Below, piece after piece: positions 45,850 to 57,525 of a stretch of DNA of 64,000 nt. The stretch is taken from contig NC_063170.1 of NCBI RefSeq assembly GCF_023159225.1, positions 22,412,235 to 22,476,234 on the forward strand, given 5' to 3'. How positions within the stretch are numbered: the stretch's first letter is position 1; every line of letters begins with the position of its first letter. The stretch is from Perognathus longimembris pacificus. Its lineage: Eukaryota > Chordata > Mammalia > Rodentia > Heteromyidae. The position numbers were made by a program, and so were the translations under genes. The notes under the pieces are model-generated. The model saw only the letters and a list, made by a program, of their open reading frames with translations. It was not told where the DNA came from and ran no database searches.

Positions 45850-47413
45850 CTTGCTGTGAATCACAGTTCAAAAGTTGGAAAAGCAGTATATTTCCTTTGC
45901 ATAGAAATGAAGAGCAAATGAAAGTCGAGGCAGAAACTGCCCTGTCATGCACAGGAGGTTGGGTTACACTGACTCGGGCCATTACTGAAATGTCCCTTTG
46001 CTCACTAATTATCTTGAGAGCCTCACTGAGCTAGCTCAGATCTAAGCAACCCTTTTGCCACATTGTCTCTTTGGCCGAGTGACCAGTCAGTTCTGGCATG
46101 TACTCAAGCCACCTCCAGTTCATCACAGCTGCTGCCGCCCTCCCTCCCCTTGACTTTCTACATCCCTGGGGTCTGTCTCCTTGGAAGCACTGATTTGTGA
46201 CCTGATTATGTGGGAGCTCACCTGCCTCCACACTGTACACTGTGGAAATGTGAAGGGGAGGAGAGATGGGAGGTCTGAGTACCTCCGTCCCCCTGCAGTG
46301 GTCTCATGGGGTGTGAGGCTCACCCTTTGGCCTTCTCCGCCTCTGATTTTTAATCTATGTACACTAAAGAGATGCTAGTTCATACTAGTGAGCCCCAGCA
46401 TCTTTTCCCATTGCGTTGAGCGGTGCAGACACTTTTTCTTGCCTTAGCATCTCTCACACAAGGTTGTAGAGGGGAGGGCAGAGCGCACTTGGGGGAGCTC
46501 TCACCACCACTCATCCTTGCCTTGGCTCTTCTCTCCCCATCAGGGGAGGAAATCTGTTTGGACTCAGAGGTCTCATGAGCCACAGCTTTGCTTTGTCTTT
46601 TCCGGTTCTCCCACTCATGGAGGAGCTGTGAAGCTCCCACAGAGCCTACTCTGTCTGCCACCCCCACAGGTCCTCACCAAAGCAGTGGGACTACTTCAAG
46701 TGAAAGGAGAGCTAGAAGATAGGCACATGAGCTTACTATGGGCAAGCTACAAGTGTTCTCTGCTCTTCTTTGACCTTAAGCATCAATCACTGGTGTGTGC
46801 ATACGAGAGCTCAGACTCAGCCACGCAAGGAATGATGTGCATTTCTTGTAACTCCTGCCATCTTTCTGATTTGCATCCATCATTGTATCTTCTCAGTCAA
46901 GATATAGTATCTACTAAGGTTCCTGATAGGGCTATTTCTTTACCCCCAATCTCTCCTGCCTTATCTCCTCTAACATGATGCTCAAACAAGAGAAGGCGCT
47001 AATGCGCCTTGGGTTATTTTGTGGGACGGTTGAGGAGGGGTCTCATACCCTGTGGCATGGTGACCTAGCACCTGGTACTGGCCTCAGGGTGTGGAGCCTT
47101 CTTCCAGCCTGTGGAATAGTGGGCTTGAGTGGACTGCTGAGGACCCTGGCCTTTGAAATATAGTCTGGAGCCATCCCATCTTAATCCTCATCTCTCCTGG
47201 CTCACTTCCCTAGGGCATCCCTAACCCTTTGCTATTGCATGCGAGGACAGCTGGGTTTTCCAGCCCACTGGCTGTTGGTGAGAGTCCTCTCCTCTTTTAC
47301 AATGTCCTGTGGCCATGGGCTCCGGGCTGAAATGGTGGCATACTGTGCTAGGTCAGCCTGAGCAACCAAATAATGCTGTTTGCTGCTGGCTGGGAGTCTC
47401 TTTGACATCATGA

Positions 47414-47415
<2 letters not shown>

Positions 47416-47473
<58 letters not shown>
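47416..47473 (+). repeat. (GT)29 microsatellite
   Basis: Uninterrupted GT run, the longest pure GT tract in the window. It makes false Cys/Val frames on the plus strand and Thr/His on the minus. Confidence 0.98.
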
Positions 47474-47474
<1 letters not shown>

Positions 47475-47811
47475 TTCAAGCCAGCTCTGAATATGCAAAA
47501 AGGATATTTCAATGCTCCCTGTTGTCACCCAAAGCCATCAACAAGGCTCAGCATCTCTCCACACACTGGGAAAGAGGGTCTAACTTCAGTTACAAAACTG
47601 TGTAGTGATTGCACTCACCCACCATTCCCTGAAACAACAAATTCAGAGGTGAGGGAAACCTCAGAAAGACTAAAGAGGGATCACCATTACATTGGTTTAA
47701 GTTATAAAATTATGTTTGCTTGTTGGAACTAAATAATGACAGTCTACTTCTGTAATGATTCTCTCTACTTGTATGTACAACAGAATTTTTCCCACAACGA
47801 TTTAAAAATGA

Positions 47812-48040
47812 GCAAGCAAGCACATGGCAACACACATCTGATACTACTATAATCTTCCAAGGCAAAGGTAAGAGGATCATGGTTCAAGGCTGGCCAGGGA
47901 ACAAGTGCAAGATCCTCATGGAAAAAAAAAAAAAAAAAGAAAGCAAAATAGCTCTGTGTATGGCTCAAGTGGTAGGGTGCTTGTCTAGCAAGCTCAAGAC
48001 CCTGTGTTTAAACCCTGCCACCTCCAGAATAAAATAAAAT
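47812..48040 (+). mobile_element. B1-ID SINE
   Basis: A diverged B1 ('gaggatcatggttcaaggct') runs into a poly-A linker (47922-47938) and an ID-like monomer 'gtgtatggctcaagtggtag'. Ends with an (AAAAT)n tail. Confidence 0.75.
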
Positions 48041-48462
48041 GACGTGTCCATTATGCTTGGAGAGTCATCTGTGGGCAGGTTTGCTAGCTATTGTGGGTTG
48101 AGATTGGCCTGCAGTACCAAAAGACAAGGTCTTCTCTGTCGCCCCCTGCAGGGGTGGATGACTCCTGGGCTGAAGCCTGTTGTGGAAGTCGGTTGGCAAA
48201 AGGTCACAGCTCTGAGCTCAACCATGGTGGACCTGCTTCATTCATATAACACCAGAAGGCCCTCATTTAGCCAGATTTAATTTTCAACTTCTCTAATTCA
48301 TTGAAAATTTGATCAACGAGTTAATTTATGGCAGGGGCAAGAGGTGTCCCGCTTAGCTCATCTGGTAGGCACAGGCATTATAACTTAATTTACGGTTAAA
48401 GCAGCTTGTGATAATTGAGTGCAAAAAGGTGGTTTCTTGCCTGGGTTTGGGAGTCCCAAGGT

Positions 48463-48473
48463 GAGAGAGAGAG

Positions 48474-48541
<68 letters not shown>
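48463..48541 (+). repeat. (GA)n microsatellite with CACACA break
   Basis: GA tract interrupted at 48474-48480. Confidence 0.97.
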
Positions 48542-48543
<2 letters not shown>

Positions 48544-48839
48544 GGTGCACTGGGCATTAGTCAATTCACATAGTTTGGAGGAGGATACGTTTTGATCAGA
48601 TGCCATCCATCAAATGCTCCTGGATGAGTAAAAGACACGTATATGACAAGGCAGACCCATGCCAGGGCAAGCTGGGGCCCTCTGGAGGCCCTGGGAGATG
48701 GGTATGCATGGAGCAGGGAAGGAAGGCAGCCTACACATCTGCCAGAGTGAGTGATCAGATGACTTCCTGACACCCCAAGTGCTCCAGGCAAGACCAGGGG
48801 CCCCTGAGGGCTCTGAGTTTGTTCAGTAGCTCAGGAAAG

Positions 48840-49200
48840 AGCAGATGTAAATGTGTGGCTGTGTTTGTGAATGTGTGTGAGGAATGGGTGTATATCTGTG
48901 TGTGGAGGGGGATGTGTGTGTCTGTGAATACCTGTGTGTGAATGTAGAAAACATGTTTACGTCCTCGGGCATGTGTACAAGTGTGTGGTTGTGGGGGCAC
49001 ATGTGTGTTTCTGTGAGTGTGTGTGGCACAGGAAGGTGAGGTGATCTGCATTTGCATATTGTGGTGAACATGTATAGTTGTGGATCTGTGGGGGATATCT
49101 GTAGAGGTATGTATATAAGAAGTATGTGTGTGTGACATGTGTGATTGTGTCGATGTGGGTTCCTGGGTGTATCTGAGAGTGTGTGTGTGTGTGTGTGACA
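48840..49200 (+). repeat. GT-rich degenerate tandem repeat
   Basis: About 360 bp built of variants of 'tgtgtgtgaatgtg'-like units with ATGTGT and GGGG breaks, ending in pure (GT)n at 49177-49197. The minus strand gives long false Thr/His/Ser frames (148 and 203 codons). Confidence 0.85.
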
Positions 49201-51574
49201 ATGGAGAATCTGATTAGAGTTATGACTGACTAGGATTATGACTGTGAGGATAGAAACATCCACACACTGAGTGCATGTCTGGTTGTAAGTGTGGCACAGT
49301 GTGTGCTGGTGGGTGAGGGGCAGGGAGGGCGAGTACTTGAGCCATGCATTCCTGCACATAGCTGAGAATGCACTCACATGTGAATGTGTCTGTGCATACC
49401 ACAGGACCTTGTGGACATGGGAGTCTGCATGCACATGTGTGTGTCAGGGAGCTAATCTGCACACCTGAGCACAGCTGCAGGGCCCTGTGGTGTCTGGAGT
49501 CAGAAACTGGTGGTGCAATTCTCTCTAGGGGCCCTTCCGGAACCACTCACCCAGATGCCTCTAAGGTGCACTTTGGAGATGCTGAGCCCTGCACACCCAC
49601 AGAAAACAAGGTGCTGGCTACCCCCTGCACCTGACCATGAGCACACACCCCATGTCTTACAGTGTCTCCCTACACAGGAAGATGCAGGGGCCACTTGCTC
49701 AGCAGGCCTGCTACCCTGGTCCAGAAGGGTCCAAGACCCACTGGGTCTTGGGTGCAAATTAGAAACCAGGTAAGTAGCTGCAAGCCTACAGGGGTATGGT
49801 CTGCCAGGAGGTACAGCTGGTCCTCTGTGCTGGACACCCTGTACCCCACATGTACTGCACCCCACATACGATCAGCCAGGCCAACAGGGCCTTGTCCATT
49901 AACGCTGAGCTTTGTTGTCAATTTACACATGATTTCACCAAGGTGAGTTCTAATGTGCCTGCACCTCCACGGCCTTGGGGCCTCCCTCTTTCTCTAATGG
50001 ACAGGATTCACCCCCCCCTACACCCCCCACCATCCTCTCCTCTCAGATCCTCTCAGGTCTTATTTTGCATGAGAGCTATTTGTAAGCAAATCTCAATCTT
50101 TCCACTGGTGTCACCAGTCTTGGTCACCTCTACACACTCCCATCCATCCCTATGATTCTCACGATGATTTGCACACTAATAGTTCTTGAAAATTATTTTG
50201 GAGTTTGACCCTGTATGGGTGTACAATCCACTTTATTCACTTTGAGTCTGATTCCCAGCCACTCTGCCAGAAGGCACTGTTTGTTACAGATGAGAAAACT
50301 GAGGCTCAAAGTTTCATCACTGCATTCATCCTAAGGACCGTGCTGAAATGTAGTCAGTACTTAACACAGGACCCACAAGACGCCAGGCAACATAGCTCCG
50401 TTGGGGGCAAAGATGCAGACCAGAGAGGCCGGAAGGCCTCCAGGCGGCTTCCAATCACAGCTCCCAGAAACCTGCTCTCCACAGGCTGCCTAGATCACAT
50501 GCTCCGTTTCTGGAGGCCCCTGTCAAGTTTGATGTTGAGACAGAAGGGTAATGGCACACTTTCTCTAATGTGGGTCTGGGACAGATTTTGGTGTTTGATT
50601 GCATTTAATGTAGTTGTGGTTTTTATAGTTGTGTGCATTGTCCTCGGCTGTCCCTGGTCCTCTCTCCCCTGGGGTGTGGGATTGCATGTATTAAATACAT
50701 CCATCACAGGAACCCACCAGACATTCTTGGGCACCCTCCTTGCAGCTATAGAAAGAAGAGAGAGGGCAGGAGCTTTGGCCCCTGCACATTGCAAAGGCCC
50801 CATGTCTGTAGGGTGAGCACAGTAGGTACAGAAATGTCCCCAGACAGCCTGCACTGTCCCCATGGTGCCACACAATGTTCTGAAAATGACTCTGAAATGA
50901 ACAATACAGACCAGGCCATCCAATTTCCTCCATGAGTAGGGCTGGGGGCCCTGGTGGAGCAGGCAGTGCAGTGCACTGGGGCTATGTAGGACCTTCCCTG
51001 GCCTCTACCCACTAGCAATTAGGGCAAACTGCTCCATGATCACCCAAACTGCCTCTAGACATGGCCCTGTGGCCTGGGAGCCAGTGAAAAAGGGAGAATG
51101 CGAGGGGAGGCCTTGTGTTCTGCTCATCTACAGGAAGCACAGCCTCCCAAAAGGGAAAAGGCGGGAAAGGGTGGCATGTCAGCCTTCACCTGTGGAAAGG
51201 CCCTGGGAAGCCACGCCTGACCTTGGCTAGGCAGCACCCTTCTCAAAGGGTAGTGTTCATCAGCCTGTCACCAGGCCTTCCCGGGCCACAGAAGCCCCAT
51301 CAATTTAGTCCCACTCACATGACCTGAATCCCTACCCTGAGTGCTGGGCTTTGGGTGAGGTGAACAGGGCCTCCTAGTTCAACTCGTGAAATTAGGGTTT
51401 GGGAAGGACCACTGCAGGGATAACTTCAAAAGATTCATCCTCAGTAACTCAAAGAAAGGACATGGGAATCATAGTTCAAACAGCGCCAACAATCCAGGCA
51501 TTTACTAGAGGATGTGGGTTTGATGCTCATGGACACGCCAGGCAGCTGGTAGTAACAAGAAAGCCAAGAACAAA
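49201..51574. other. Mostly unique sequence, no gene seen
   Basis: GC-moderate DNA with many overlapping 80-200 codon frames on both strands, none with a domain. A 203-codon plus frame (50205-50816) starts in a MIR remnant and is treated as chance. Confidence 0.4.
50240..50345 (+). mobile_element. MIR-like remnant
   Basis: 'tctgattcccagccactctg' and 'ttacagatgagaaaactgag' are MIR core strings. Confidence 0.6.
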
Positions 51575-51800
51575 GGTGGGCAGAGCATGATGGCTCATGC
51601 TTACAATCCCAAATACTTAGGAGTCAGAGATTGGGAGGATCATGGTTCAAGGACAGCTCAAGCAAAGTGTTAGGTCCCATTTCAATCAACAAGCCAGCTG
51701 TAGCGGTACATGCCTGCACTGCTAACTATGGCGAATCATTGTGCATGTGGCTCAAGTGGTAAATGCCCTGAGTTCAAACCCCAAATTGCCCCCATGGGGG
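51575..51800 (+). mobile_element. Composite B1-B1-ID SINE
   Basis: First B1 51575-51690 ('gcatgatggctcatgcttac', 'atcatggttcaaggacagct'). A junction 'cccatttcaatcaacaagcc' leads to a short second B1 (51694-51736), then an ID-like monomer 'gtgcatgtggctcaagtggt' ending 'gagttcaaacccc'. Same architecture as 54013-54330 and 58511-58815. Confidence 0.75.
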
Positions 51801-52054
51801 AAAAATTGTTAAGAAGCAAAAGAAAACCAAAGCCCAGGTTCAGATATGCTCAGAATCTCATCTACTATGGCATAGCAAGCGAAGGTTTTGGTCTCAGTCT
51901 GAAAGGATGGGGTCCCAGAATCTATGGGACCCCGATCATTCTTCTGTAAATAACAGTGAAAGAATTAAATGTACAGAGTCACATATTCACCACTTAGATT
52001 CTACTGTTCAACTCTTATTATACTTGCTTTATTATATATCTATCCATCGCATTA

Positions 52055-52112
52055 TTGTGTGTGCACGTATATACGTATATATACACATATATACATACGT
52101 ATATATTTCAAT
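52055..52112. repeat. (TA/CG)-rich alternating tract
   Basis: Short alternating purine-pyrimidine run of ACGTATAT/ATACAT units. Confidence 0.8.
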
Positions 52113-52365
52113 AAGTTTCAGCTGCAAGAACACTGTAACCCTAAGCATGTTGGCCTGCATAGCAGCATTTTGAAGGTAAATGAATGAAGACACGTAAGTA
52201 CATGTGTTTTATAGCTGCACCCCCCCTTCCACCCCCGACAGAGAGCCTTGCCAGGTCCTCATTGAATTCTCACTTCTCCTGGGGCAATTCCTGCAACCTA
52301 TTATTGAAGCAAAAACTCTTCCAACTATTTTTCCCATGGCTTCATCTCTTTGTTGTTGTTTTTGC

Positions 52366-52592
52366 TTTTGCTAGGACTGAATTTGAACTCAGGGCCTTGC
52401 ATTGATTCAGCTTTCTTGTTCATATATGGCACTTTACCACTTGAGCCATGCCTCCAGCCCAGCGTTTTGCTGGTTAATAGGAGATGGAGTTGCCAAGACT
52501 TTAATGCCCAGGCTGGCTTTGAACCTCAATCCTCCAGATCTTAGCCTCCTGAGTAGCTAGGATTACAGAGGGGAGCCACTGGCACCCAACTA
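52366..52592 (-). mobile_element. B1-Geo SINE
   Basis: Plus strand: 'tgaatttgaactcagggcct', 'accacttgagccatgcctcc', 'tgaacctcaatcctccagat', 'gtagctaggattacag'. Confidence 0.85.
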
Positions 52593-52599
52593 CAGTTCT

Positions 52600-53115
52600 T
52601 CATTTCATCCATTCTAGAATTTCCATAAATGAGCTCATGTAGGATGGCCTTTTCCACTCAGCATAATGACTTCTTATCTACCACAAATTGGTTCCTTTTT
52701 GTTGTTTAATTATATCCATGGCCACACCGCAGTCTATATACCCATTTTCCCCTGTGAGAATACTACGGTTGTTTCCAGAGTTTTGATTATAAACATTGGA
52801 ACTCATATGCTTGTATTTCTCTCAGGTAAATACCTAGCTCTGGGATGCTGGGTCATATATAGCTGAATGTTCAATTTATATCCAAACACGGGATGTTACA
52901 TTTAAACCACCACAGGAAGCGCTCTGCCCACCCCCTTGTTGTGTGGTCAGTCATTTTGGTTGTAATAATCCTGGTAGAGGTATAGTGGCAGCTCATTGTA
53001 GCTTCAGTTTGCCTTTTCTTGATAACTAATAGTGTTGGACATACTTTTTGTGTTTATATTCATTCTTGTAATCTTTTGTGAAATATGTACTCAAATTCTT
53101 TGTCCTTAAAAAGGA
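52600..53115 (-). mobile_element. Old L1 3' end
   Basis: The minus strand follows the C-terminal ORF2/3' UTR of old L1. Plus-strand cues are 'ttccactcagcataatgact', 'gtaaatacctagctctggga' and 'ttttgtgaaatatgtactca'. Heavily decayed. Confidence 0.65.
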
Positions 53116-53195
53116 GAAAGAGAACTTAGGCTGTCTATTTAGTTTGGAGTTGGAGTTCTTCACTGGTTCTGATTGGAGACTTTTGGCATGTATAA

Positions 53196-53243
53196 ATTTG
53201 AGTCATTGTGAGCCTAGAGATTTGAGTCATTGTGAGCCTAGAG
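53196..53243 (+). repeat. Perfect 24-bp tandem duplication
   Basis: Unit begins ATTTGAGTCATTGTGAGCCT and ends AGAG. Two identical copies at 53196-53219 and 53220-53243. Confidence 0.97.
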
Positions 53244-53562
53244 ATGGCTCAGGCTTTTGAGGGTGAGATACACCTCTCCCCTGGGCTCTTCAACCTATGG
53301 CTGGCAGAGACACCATGCTGAAATCACTCCACCCTTTCAGTGTCAGAAAGGCTGAGGGAATGAAGCCCTGGGAGAAAGAAGGAAAACAAGGCAGCAGGAC
53401 TGGCAGAGGGAAGAAGCAGGGTGGGTTAGTTCAGGAGGTTCTGTGCCAGGGATACAGGTTTTATTTCCCATGGAGAAATCACAGACATTTGTGTGGAGGC
53501 CTATGAGTTTGGGACTTGGGATAGTCATCTGTCATTCACCAAAATTTTCCAGCTCTCTTCCT

Positions 53563-53565
<3 letters not shown>

Positions 53566-53601
<36 letters not shown>
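53566..53601 (+). repeat. (AC)18 microsatellite
   Basis: Uninterrupted AC run. Confidence 0.98.
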
Positions 53602-53603
<2 letters not shown>

Positions 53604-54012
53604 GATTATGTTTTCCTGCCACCAGTGAAGTCCCACATGGTCAGGTGATTTGCTTTGACCAATGAAATTCAAGCCCATATGATTTCTGTGCAGAAAAAAG
53701 TAAATAAAGCCAATGCAGTTTTTGCTTTCCCTATTGCTTTCAGATGCATGTGATAGCCATAGCAGCATTTCATTCCAGTGATGAGAAACATGATTTAACC
53801 CTGATTTGAAGCAGGGATGACCAAGTATAGAAATCAGGGGACTGTATACTTTGTGGGGTCACAAATGGGTTTGTTCTGGTGAGCAAAGCAGAATCTCTCC
53901 TGAGAAGCTTGGAAACAAGAGTGGCCGCTCCCTGGGATGTTAGAGCACTCTTCTGCCAAAGATGCAGAAGAATTCACAAACAAAATTCAGAACAGTCACA
54001 AAAGCATGAAGG
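53602..54012. other. Unique sequence, no gene seen
   Basis: Nothing recognised. Confidence 0.4.
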
Positions 54013-54330
54013 GGAGGCTTGGCATGGTGGTGCACACTTATAGTTCCAGCTACACAAGAGGTACAGATATGAAGGTCATAGTTCAAAGCCAGCCTAGCCA
54101 AAAGTTATAGACCCTGCATCAGAAAACAAGCCAGGTGTGATAGTATACGCCTATAATCCCAGCTAGGCATGATGCAAAAACAGAAGAATTCCAGTCTCAA
54201 GTCAGTTCTGGGGTGAAAATTGTGACATCCTACCTGAAAAGTAAACTAAAGCCAAAGGCCTGCAGGCATGGTTCAAGTGGTAATACATTTGCCTAGCGTG
54301 CACAAGGACCTGAGTTCAATCTGCCAAGAA
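54013..54330 (+). mobile_element. Composite B1-B1-ID SINE (best copy)
   Basis: First B1 about 54013-54122 ('gcatggtggtgcacacttat'). A junction 'catcagaaaacaagccaggt' leads to a second B1 54131-54240 ('gtatacgcctataatcccag'). The linker 'aagtaaactaaagccaaagg' leads to an ID-like monomer 54256-54328 ('gcaggcatggttcaagtggt', 'acctgagttcaatctgcc') and poly-A. Confidence 0.8.
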
Positions 54331-54467
54331 AAAAAAAAAAATTGAAAAGAAGGCAGACAGGATCCACCAGCCAATCCTATGTTCCCCTCTTCCTCATCAT
54401 CTTCCAGCTGAGTCAGCAAATGCATCACTTTGCCCAAGTTAATAGCCCAGGTTAAAACTAAGGGCTT

Positions 54468-55050
54468 GCCAGGTGCTGGTGGCTCACACTGGTAACCCTA
54501 TAATCAAGAGGGTGAGATCGATTCTGTAATTCTGTAATGGTTCAATAGAATTTTTTAACTTTTCACAACCATTTCTTTTCTCAACATTATTATTCAGACT
54601 AAGTCTTCCTCTTATGCTAGTAGTTTGTGTGCTAAAACAAGGAAGGTTGTTCTTTCTTTTATTCGTAAAGGTGAGAAATATAAAACTTTGCAAGAACTTA
54701 CAAAACAATATGCTATGAATTTACAACTCAGGGAAGGGTGGGAGAGAACTGGGGATGGAGGGAGGTGAGAGAAAAACTAAGGAGGAGGTAACAAGTCTGT
54801 TATGAATGAAACTGTAACCCCTCTGTACATTACTTTGACAATAAATAAATAAATTTATTAAAAACAAAAAGAGGGTGAGATCTGAGGATTGCAGTTCGAA
54901 GCCAACCCAAGCAGGAAAGTCCTTGAGACTCTTATCTCCAGTGAACCACCAGAAGTGGAGCTGTGGCTCAAAGTGATAGAGTGCTAGCCTTGACCAAAAG
55001 AGCTCAGGGACAGCACCCAGGCCTTGAGTTCAAGCCCAGTAACCAACAAG
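54468..55050 (+). mobile_element. B1-Geo SINE split by an L1 tail
   Basis: B1 5' end at 54468-54519 ('gccaggtgctggtggctcac'). The rest of the SINE resumes at 54869 ('gagggtgagatctgaggatt') through the Geo monomer to 'gagttcaagcccagtaacca'. The break is exactly at the L1 insertion 54520-54868. Confidence 0.92.
54506..54882 (+). mobile_element. 5'-truncated L1 tail inserted into a SINE, 14-bp duplication
   Basis: Body 54520-54868 ends with the L1 terminal block ('tgaaactgtaacccctctgt', 'cattactttgacaataaata') and an A-rich tail. AAGAGGGTGAGATC is duplicated at 54506-54519 and 54869-54882. The 5' 150 bp do not match the L1 3' UTR I can see here and may be inverted or transduced. Confidence 0.92.
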
Positions 55051-55849
55051 AAAACCAAAACAACCTAAATGCTCACAGAAAGCTTCAAATTCACTAGCAA
55101 TGAACTTTGAGAATTGAAAAATAAAAGTGTAACTGAGGCTACACAATTCAAATATTCATCCACCACTTTGTAGGGTCCAGTCATCACAGCCCATCTACCA
55201 CTTGACCCCCAATAGAGTAAGTGGAACTGCTTCACACCCAGGAACAAGAAATGTCAACAGAAAAGCCTCTGGGTCAGTTCTGTCCTCAGCCCATGGTCAC
55301 TCTGCAGCCCACACCACCCACGATCCGCAGCTGCTCGTCAGCAGTGGGGGATGAAGAGGTGGTGAGCCACTGGGTTTCCAATCATGAGGTGATCTTCGCC
55401 CTTTCTCTCCAGGATGCTGTCACTAGGGTAGGGGGCGGGGTGGAGCTTGGCCTGCAGACCGGGCCTCATTTCTGTGACTGTATCAATATCCTTCGTGATG
55501 GCTTTGTTTGGACCCAATGTATAATGATCTGCTGTTGTGATTACTCTTCATTTTGCAATTTTTATCTCAATCAAGAGTTAGGCTTAAGGTTTGGGGCCTA
55601 CTTTGTTCCCCAGGTCTTAACTTCCTGGGCCAGCAGTCCTGAGAATCACACATGGAACTGATGTAGTAACCCGAAAGCTTACGATGGAGAAATGCCCAAG
55701 AGAAACGTGCTGGCCTGCACTTGCTGACCATATCTGGTTCACAGAGTGCAGACGCCCATGGTGCCCAGCCCAGCAGAAGGCTTGCTTTCTATCTCAATCG
55801 CTCTGTCACACCAACCCTTGGAGGTACCTATTAGTTCCATTTTGTGTTT
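55051..55849. other. Unique sequence, no gene seen
   Basis: A 146-codon plus frame (55221-55661) has no recognised domain. Confidence 0.4.
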
Positions 55850-56362
55850 CTTCTTTTGGTGGTAGTGTACTAGAATTTGAACTCAGAGCCTTGTGCTTGC
55901 TAGGCAAGCATTCGAGCAAGGTACTTAACTAACTAGTTCATGGCTGGTACTCTACCACTTAAGCCATATCTCCAGCTTGCTTTTTATTTGCCAATTCTTG
56001 GGCTTGAACTCTGGGCCTGGGCACTGTCCCTTCTCTCCTTTTGCTCAAGGCTAACACTCTAACACTTGAGCCATAGTACCACTTGCAAGCTTCTTCTGTG
56101 AGTAATTGGAGATAAGAGTCTCATGGATTTTCCTGCCCCAGTTGGCTTCAAACTGCAATTGTTAGATCTCAGCCTCCTGAGCAGCTAGGATTACAGGCAA
56201 GAGCCACCAGTGCCTGGCTTTCCAGCCCTGCTTTTTGCTGGTTGACTGGAAATGGAGTCTCATGGGCTTTTCTTTCTGGACTAACTTTAAACCATGATCC
56301 TCTGGGCTTCAGCTGTGTAGATAGCTAAGATATATAGGCAGGTGCCAACAGTACCCAGCTTG
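55850..56362 (-). mobile_element. Nested SINEs: B1-Geo inserted in an older B1-ID
   Basis: The outer element's ID complement is 55850-55975 ('accacttaagccatatctcc'). Its B1 half resumes at about 56235 ('ggttgactggaaatggagtc'). The inner B1-Geo spans about 55985-56222, complete in minus orientation ('ttgggcttgaactctgggcc' to 'accagtgcctggct'). Near-duplications TCCAGCTTGCTTTTT / TCCAGCCCTGCTTTTT border it. Confidence 0.8.
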
Positions 56363-56470
56363 GAATATATTATTTGTAGTTCTCATTTTAGAAATGAAAC
56401 AGAGGCACAGAGACTCAGGGTTGATGACAGGATCACGGCTTCTCCTCAGGACATGTGACCCCAGGATCAT
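56363..56470 (+). mobile_element. MIR-like remnant
   Basis: 'ctcattttagaaatgaaaca' and 'gaggcacagagactcagggt' match the MIR core. Confidence 0.6.
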
Positions 56471-56879
56471 CAGGAAACCAGAAGAAAAGTGGAGTCCAGC
56501 CACAGCATGAAGAGGATTGGTACTACAAGTGGAAGTGGGCCAGGCTCCATGGGACAGTGCTGGCCTCTGTATCCTCAGAGAAATAGAAGCAGACCTGTAA
56601 ACGAAAAAGCAACCTGCGTGGTTTGAAAACTTATCATGTATAACACAACTTTCAAGAGCTGTTGTAAAACACAAAGGGTTTGAAGTGGGGTAAGAGTATA
56701 CGTGGTATGATCACTCATGTGAACAAAACTGCAGAGAAGTTATGAACGGTGTGCACAATACCCCCTCCCCCTACCTGGGGGCAGGGGAACAAGAGGAAGA
56801 GAGAGTTGTCCATTCAGCTCTTGGAGACTTTTCAGGAACAATGGATTCGTGTATTATTTATGTTACTTTAAAATAAGGC

Positions 56880-57525
56880 ATCTGCAATCATGACAGTAGC
56901 AAGTGTTGCTCAGAATATAGAGACACTAGGGTTCAGATTGTAAATGGCATAGCTACTTTGGAAGACAGTGCGACAGTTCCTAGAAATATTAAATGCAGAG
57001 TCACCTCTGTGTGATGTGGCCCCCAGTGACAAGCTTGGCAGAAAGGTAAATATCTGAACCTCAGCTGCCGTCATAATAAACAGAAACCAAATATAGCCCA
57101 AGTGCCCAGCAACTGATGAATGGGTAAGTAAAAGGTGGAGTAGCAAAGCAATGGAGCATTATTCAGCCAGCAAAAAGAACGAAAGACTGAAATATCCCAC
57201 CACATGGATTATCCTTGAAAACATCATGCTAAGGGAAATAAAAAATCCACAGCAGGTCATGGGCTGTGCCAGTTCCATTTATATGGAATGTCTGGAATAT
57301 ACAAGTCAACAGAAACAAGAAGTAGATATATGGTTTCCAGGGTTGAGGGTAGAGGTGGAATACCATAACAATTTCTTTGTGGGGGGAGCGATTTTTAAAT
57401 AAAATTATCAGGATGATTACATATCTGTGTGAATACAGTAAAAAAACTCTTCAAACAGTACCCTTTAGATGGATAAATAGTATAGTGTATGAAATATAGA
57501 TCAATAAAGCTGTCATTAAAAAATT
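56880..57525 (+). mobile_element. Old L1 3' end
   Basis: Plus-strand L1 3'-region cues: 'tttggaagacagtgcgacag', 'caagtgcccagcaactgatg', 'gagcattattcagccagcaa', 'ttatatggaatgtctggaat'. Decayed, non-coding. Confidence 0.75.

Larger units (their letters stand above)
44626..47811. other. Unique sequence with two GT microsatellites, no gene seen
   Basis: No domain-bearing frame on either strand. Overlapping frames around 46380-46978 (95 and 153 codons) lack any family signature or splice context. Confidence 0.4.

Noticed and set aside
48755..49434. Frames of 148 and 203 codons rich in Thr/His/Ser
   Set aside because: They are translations of the GT-rich tandem repeat.
50205..50816. 203-codon plus-strand frame
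   Set aside because: Begins within a MIR-like remnant, no domain, and overlaps a 142-codon frame on the other strand.
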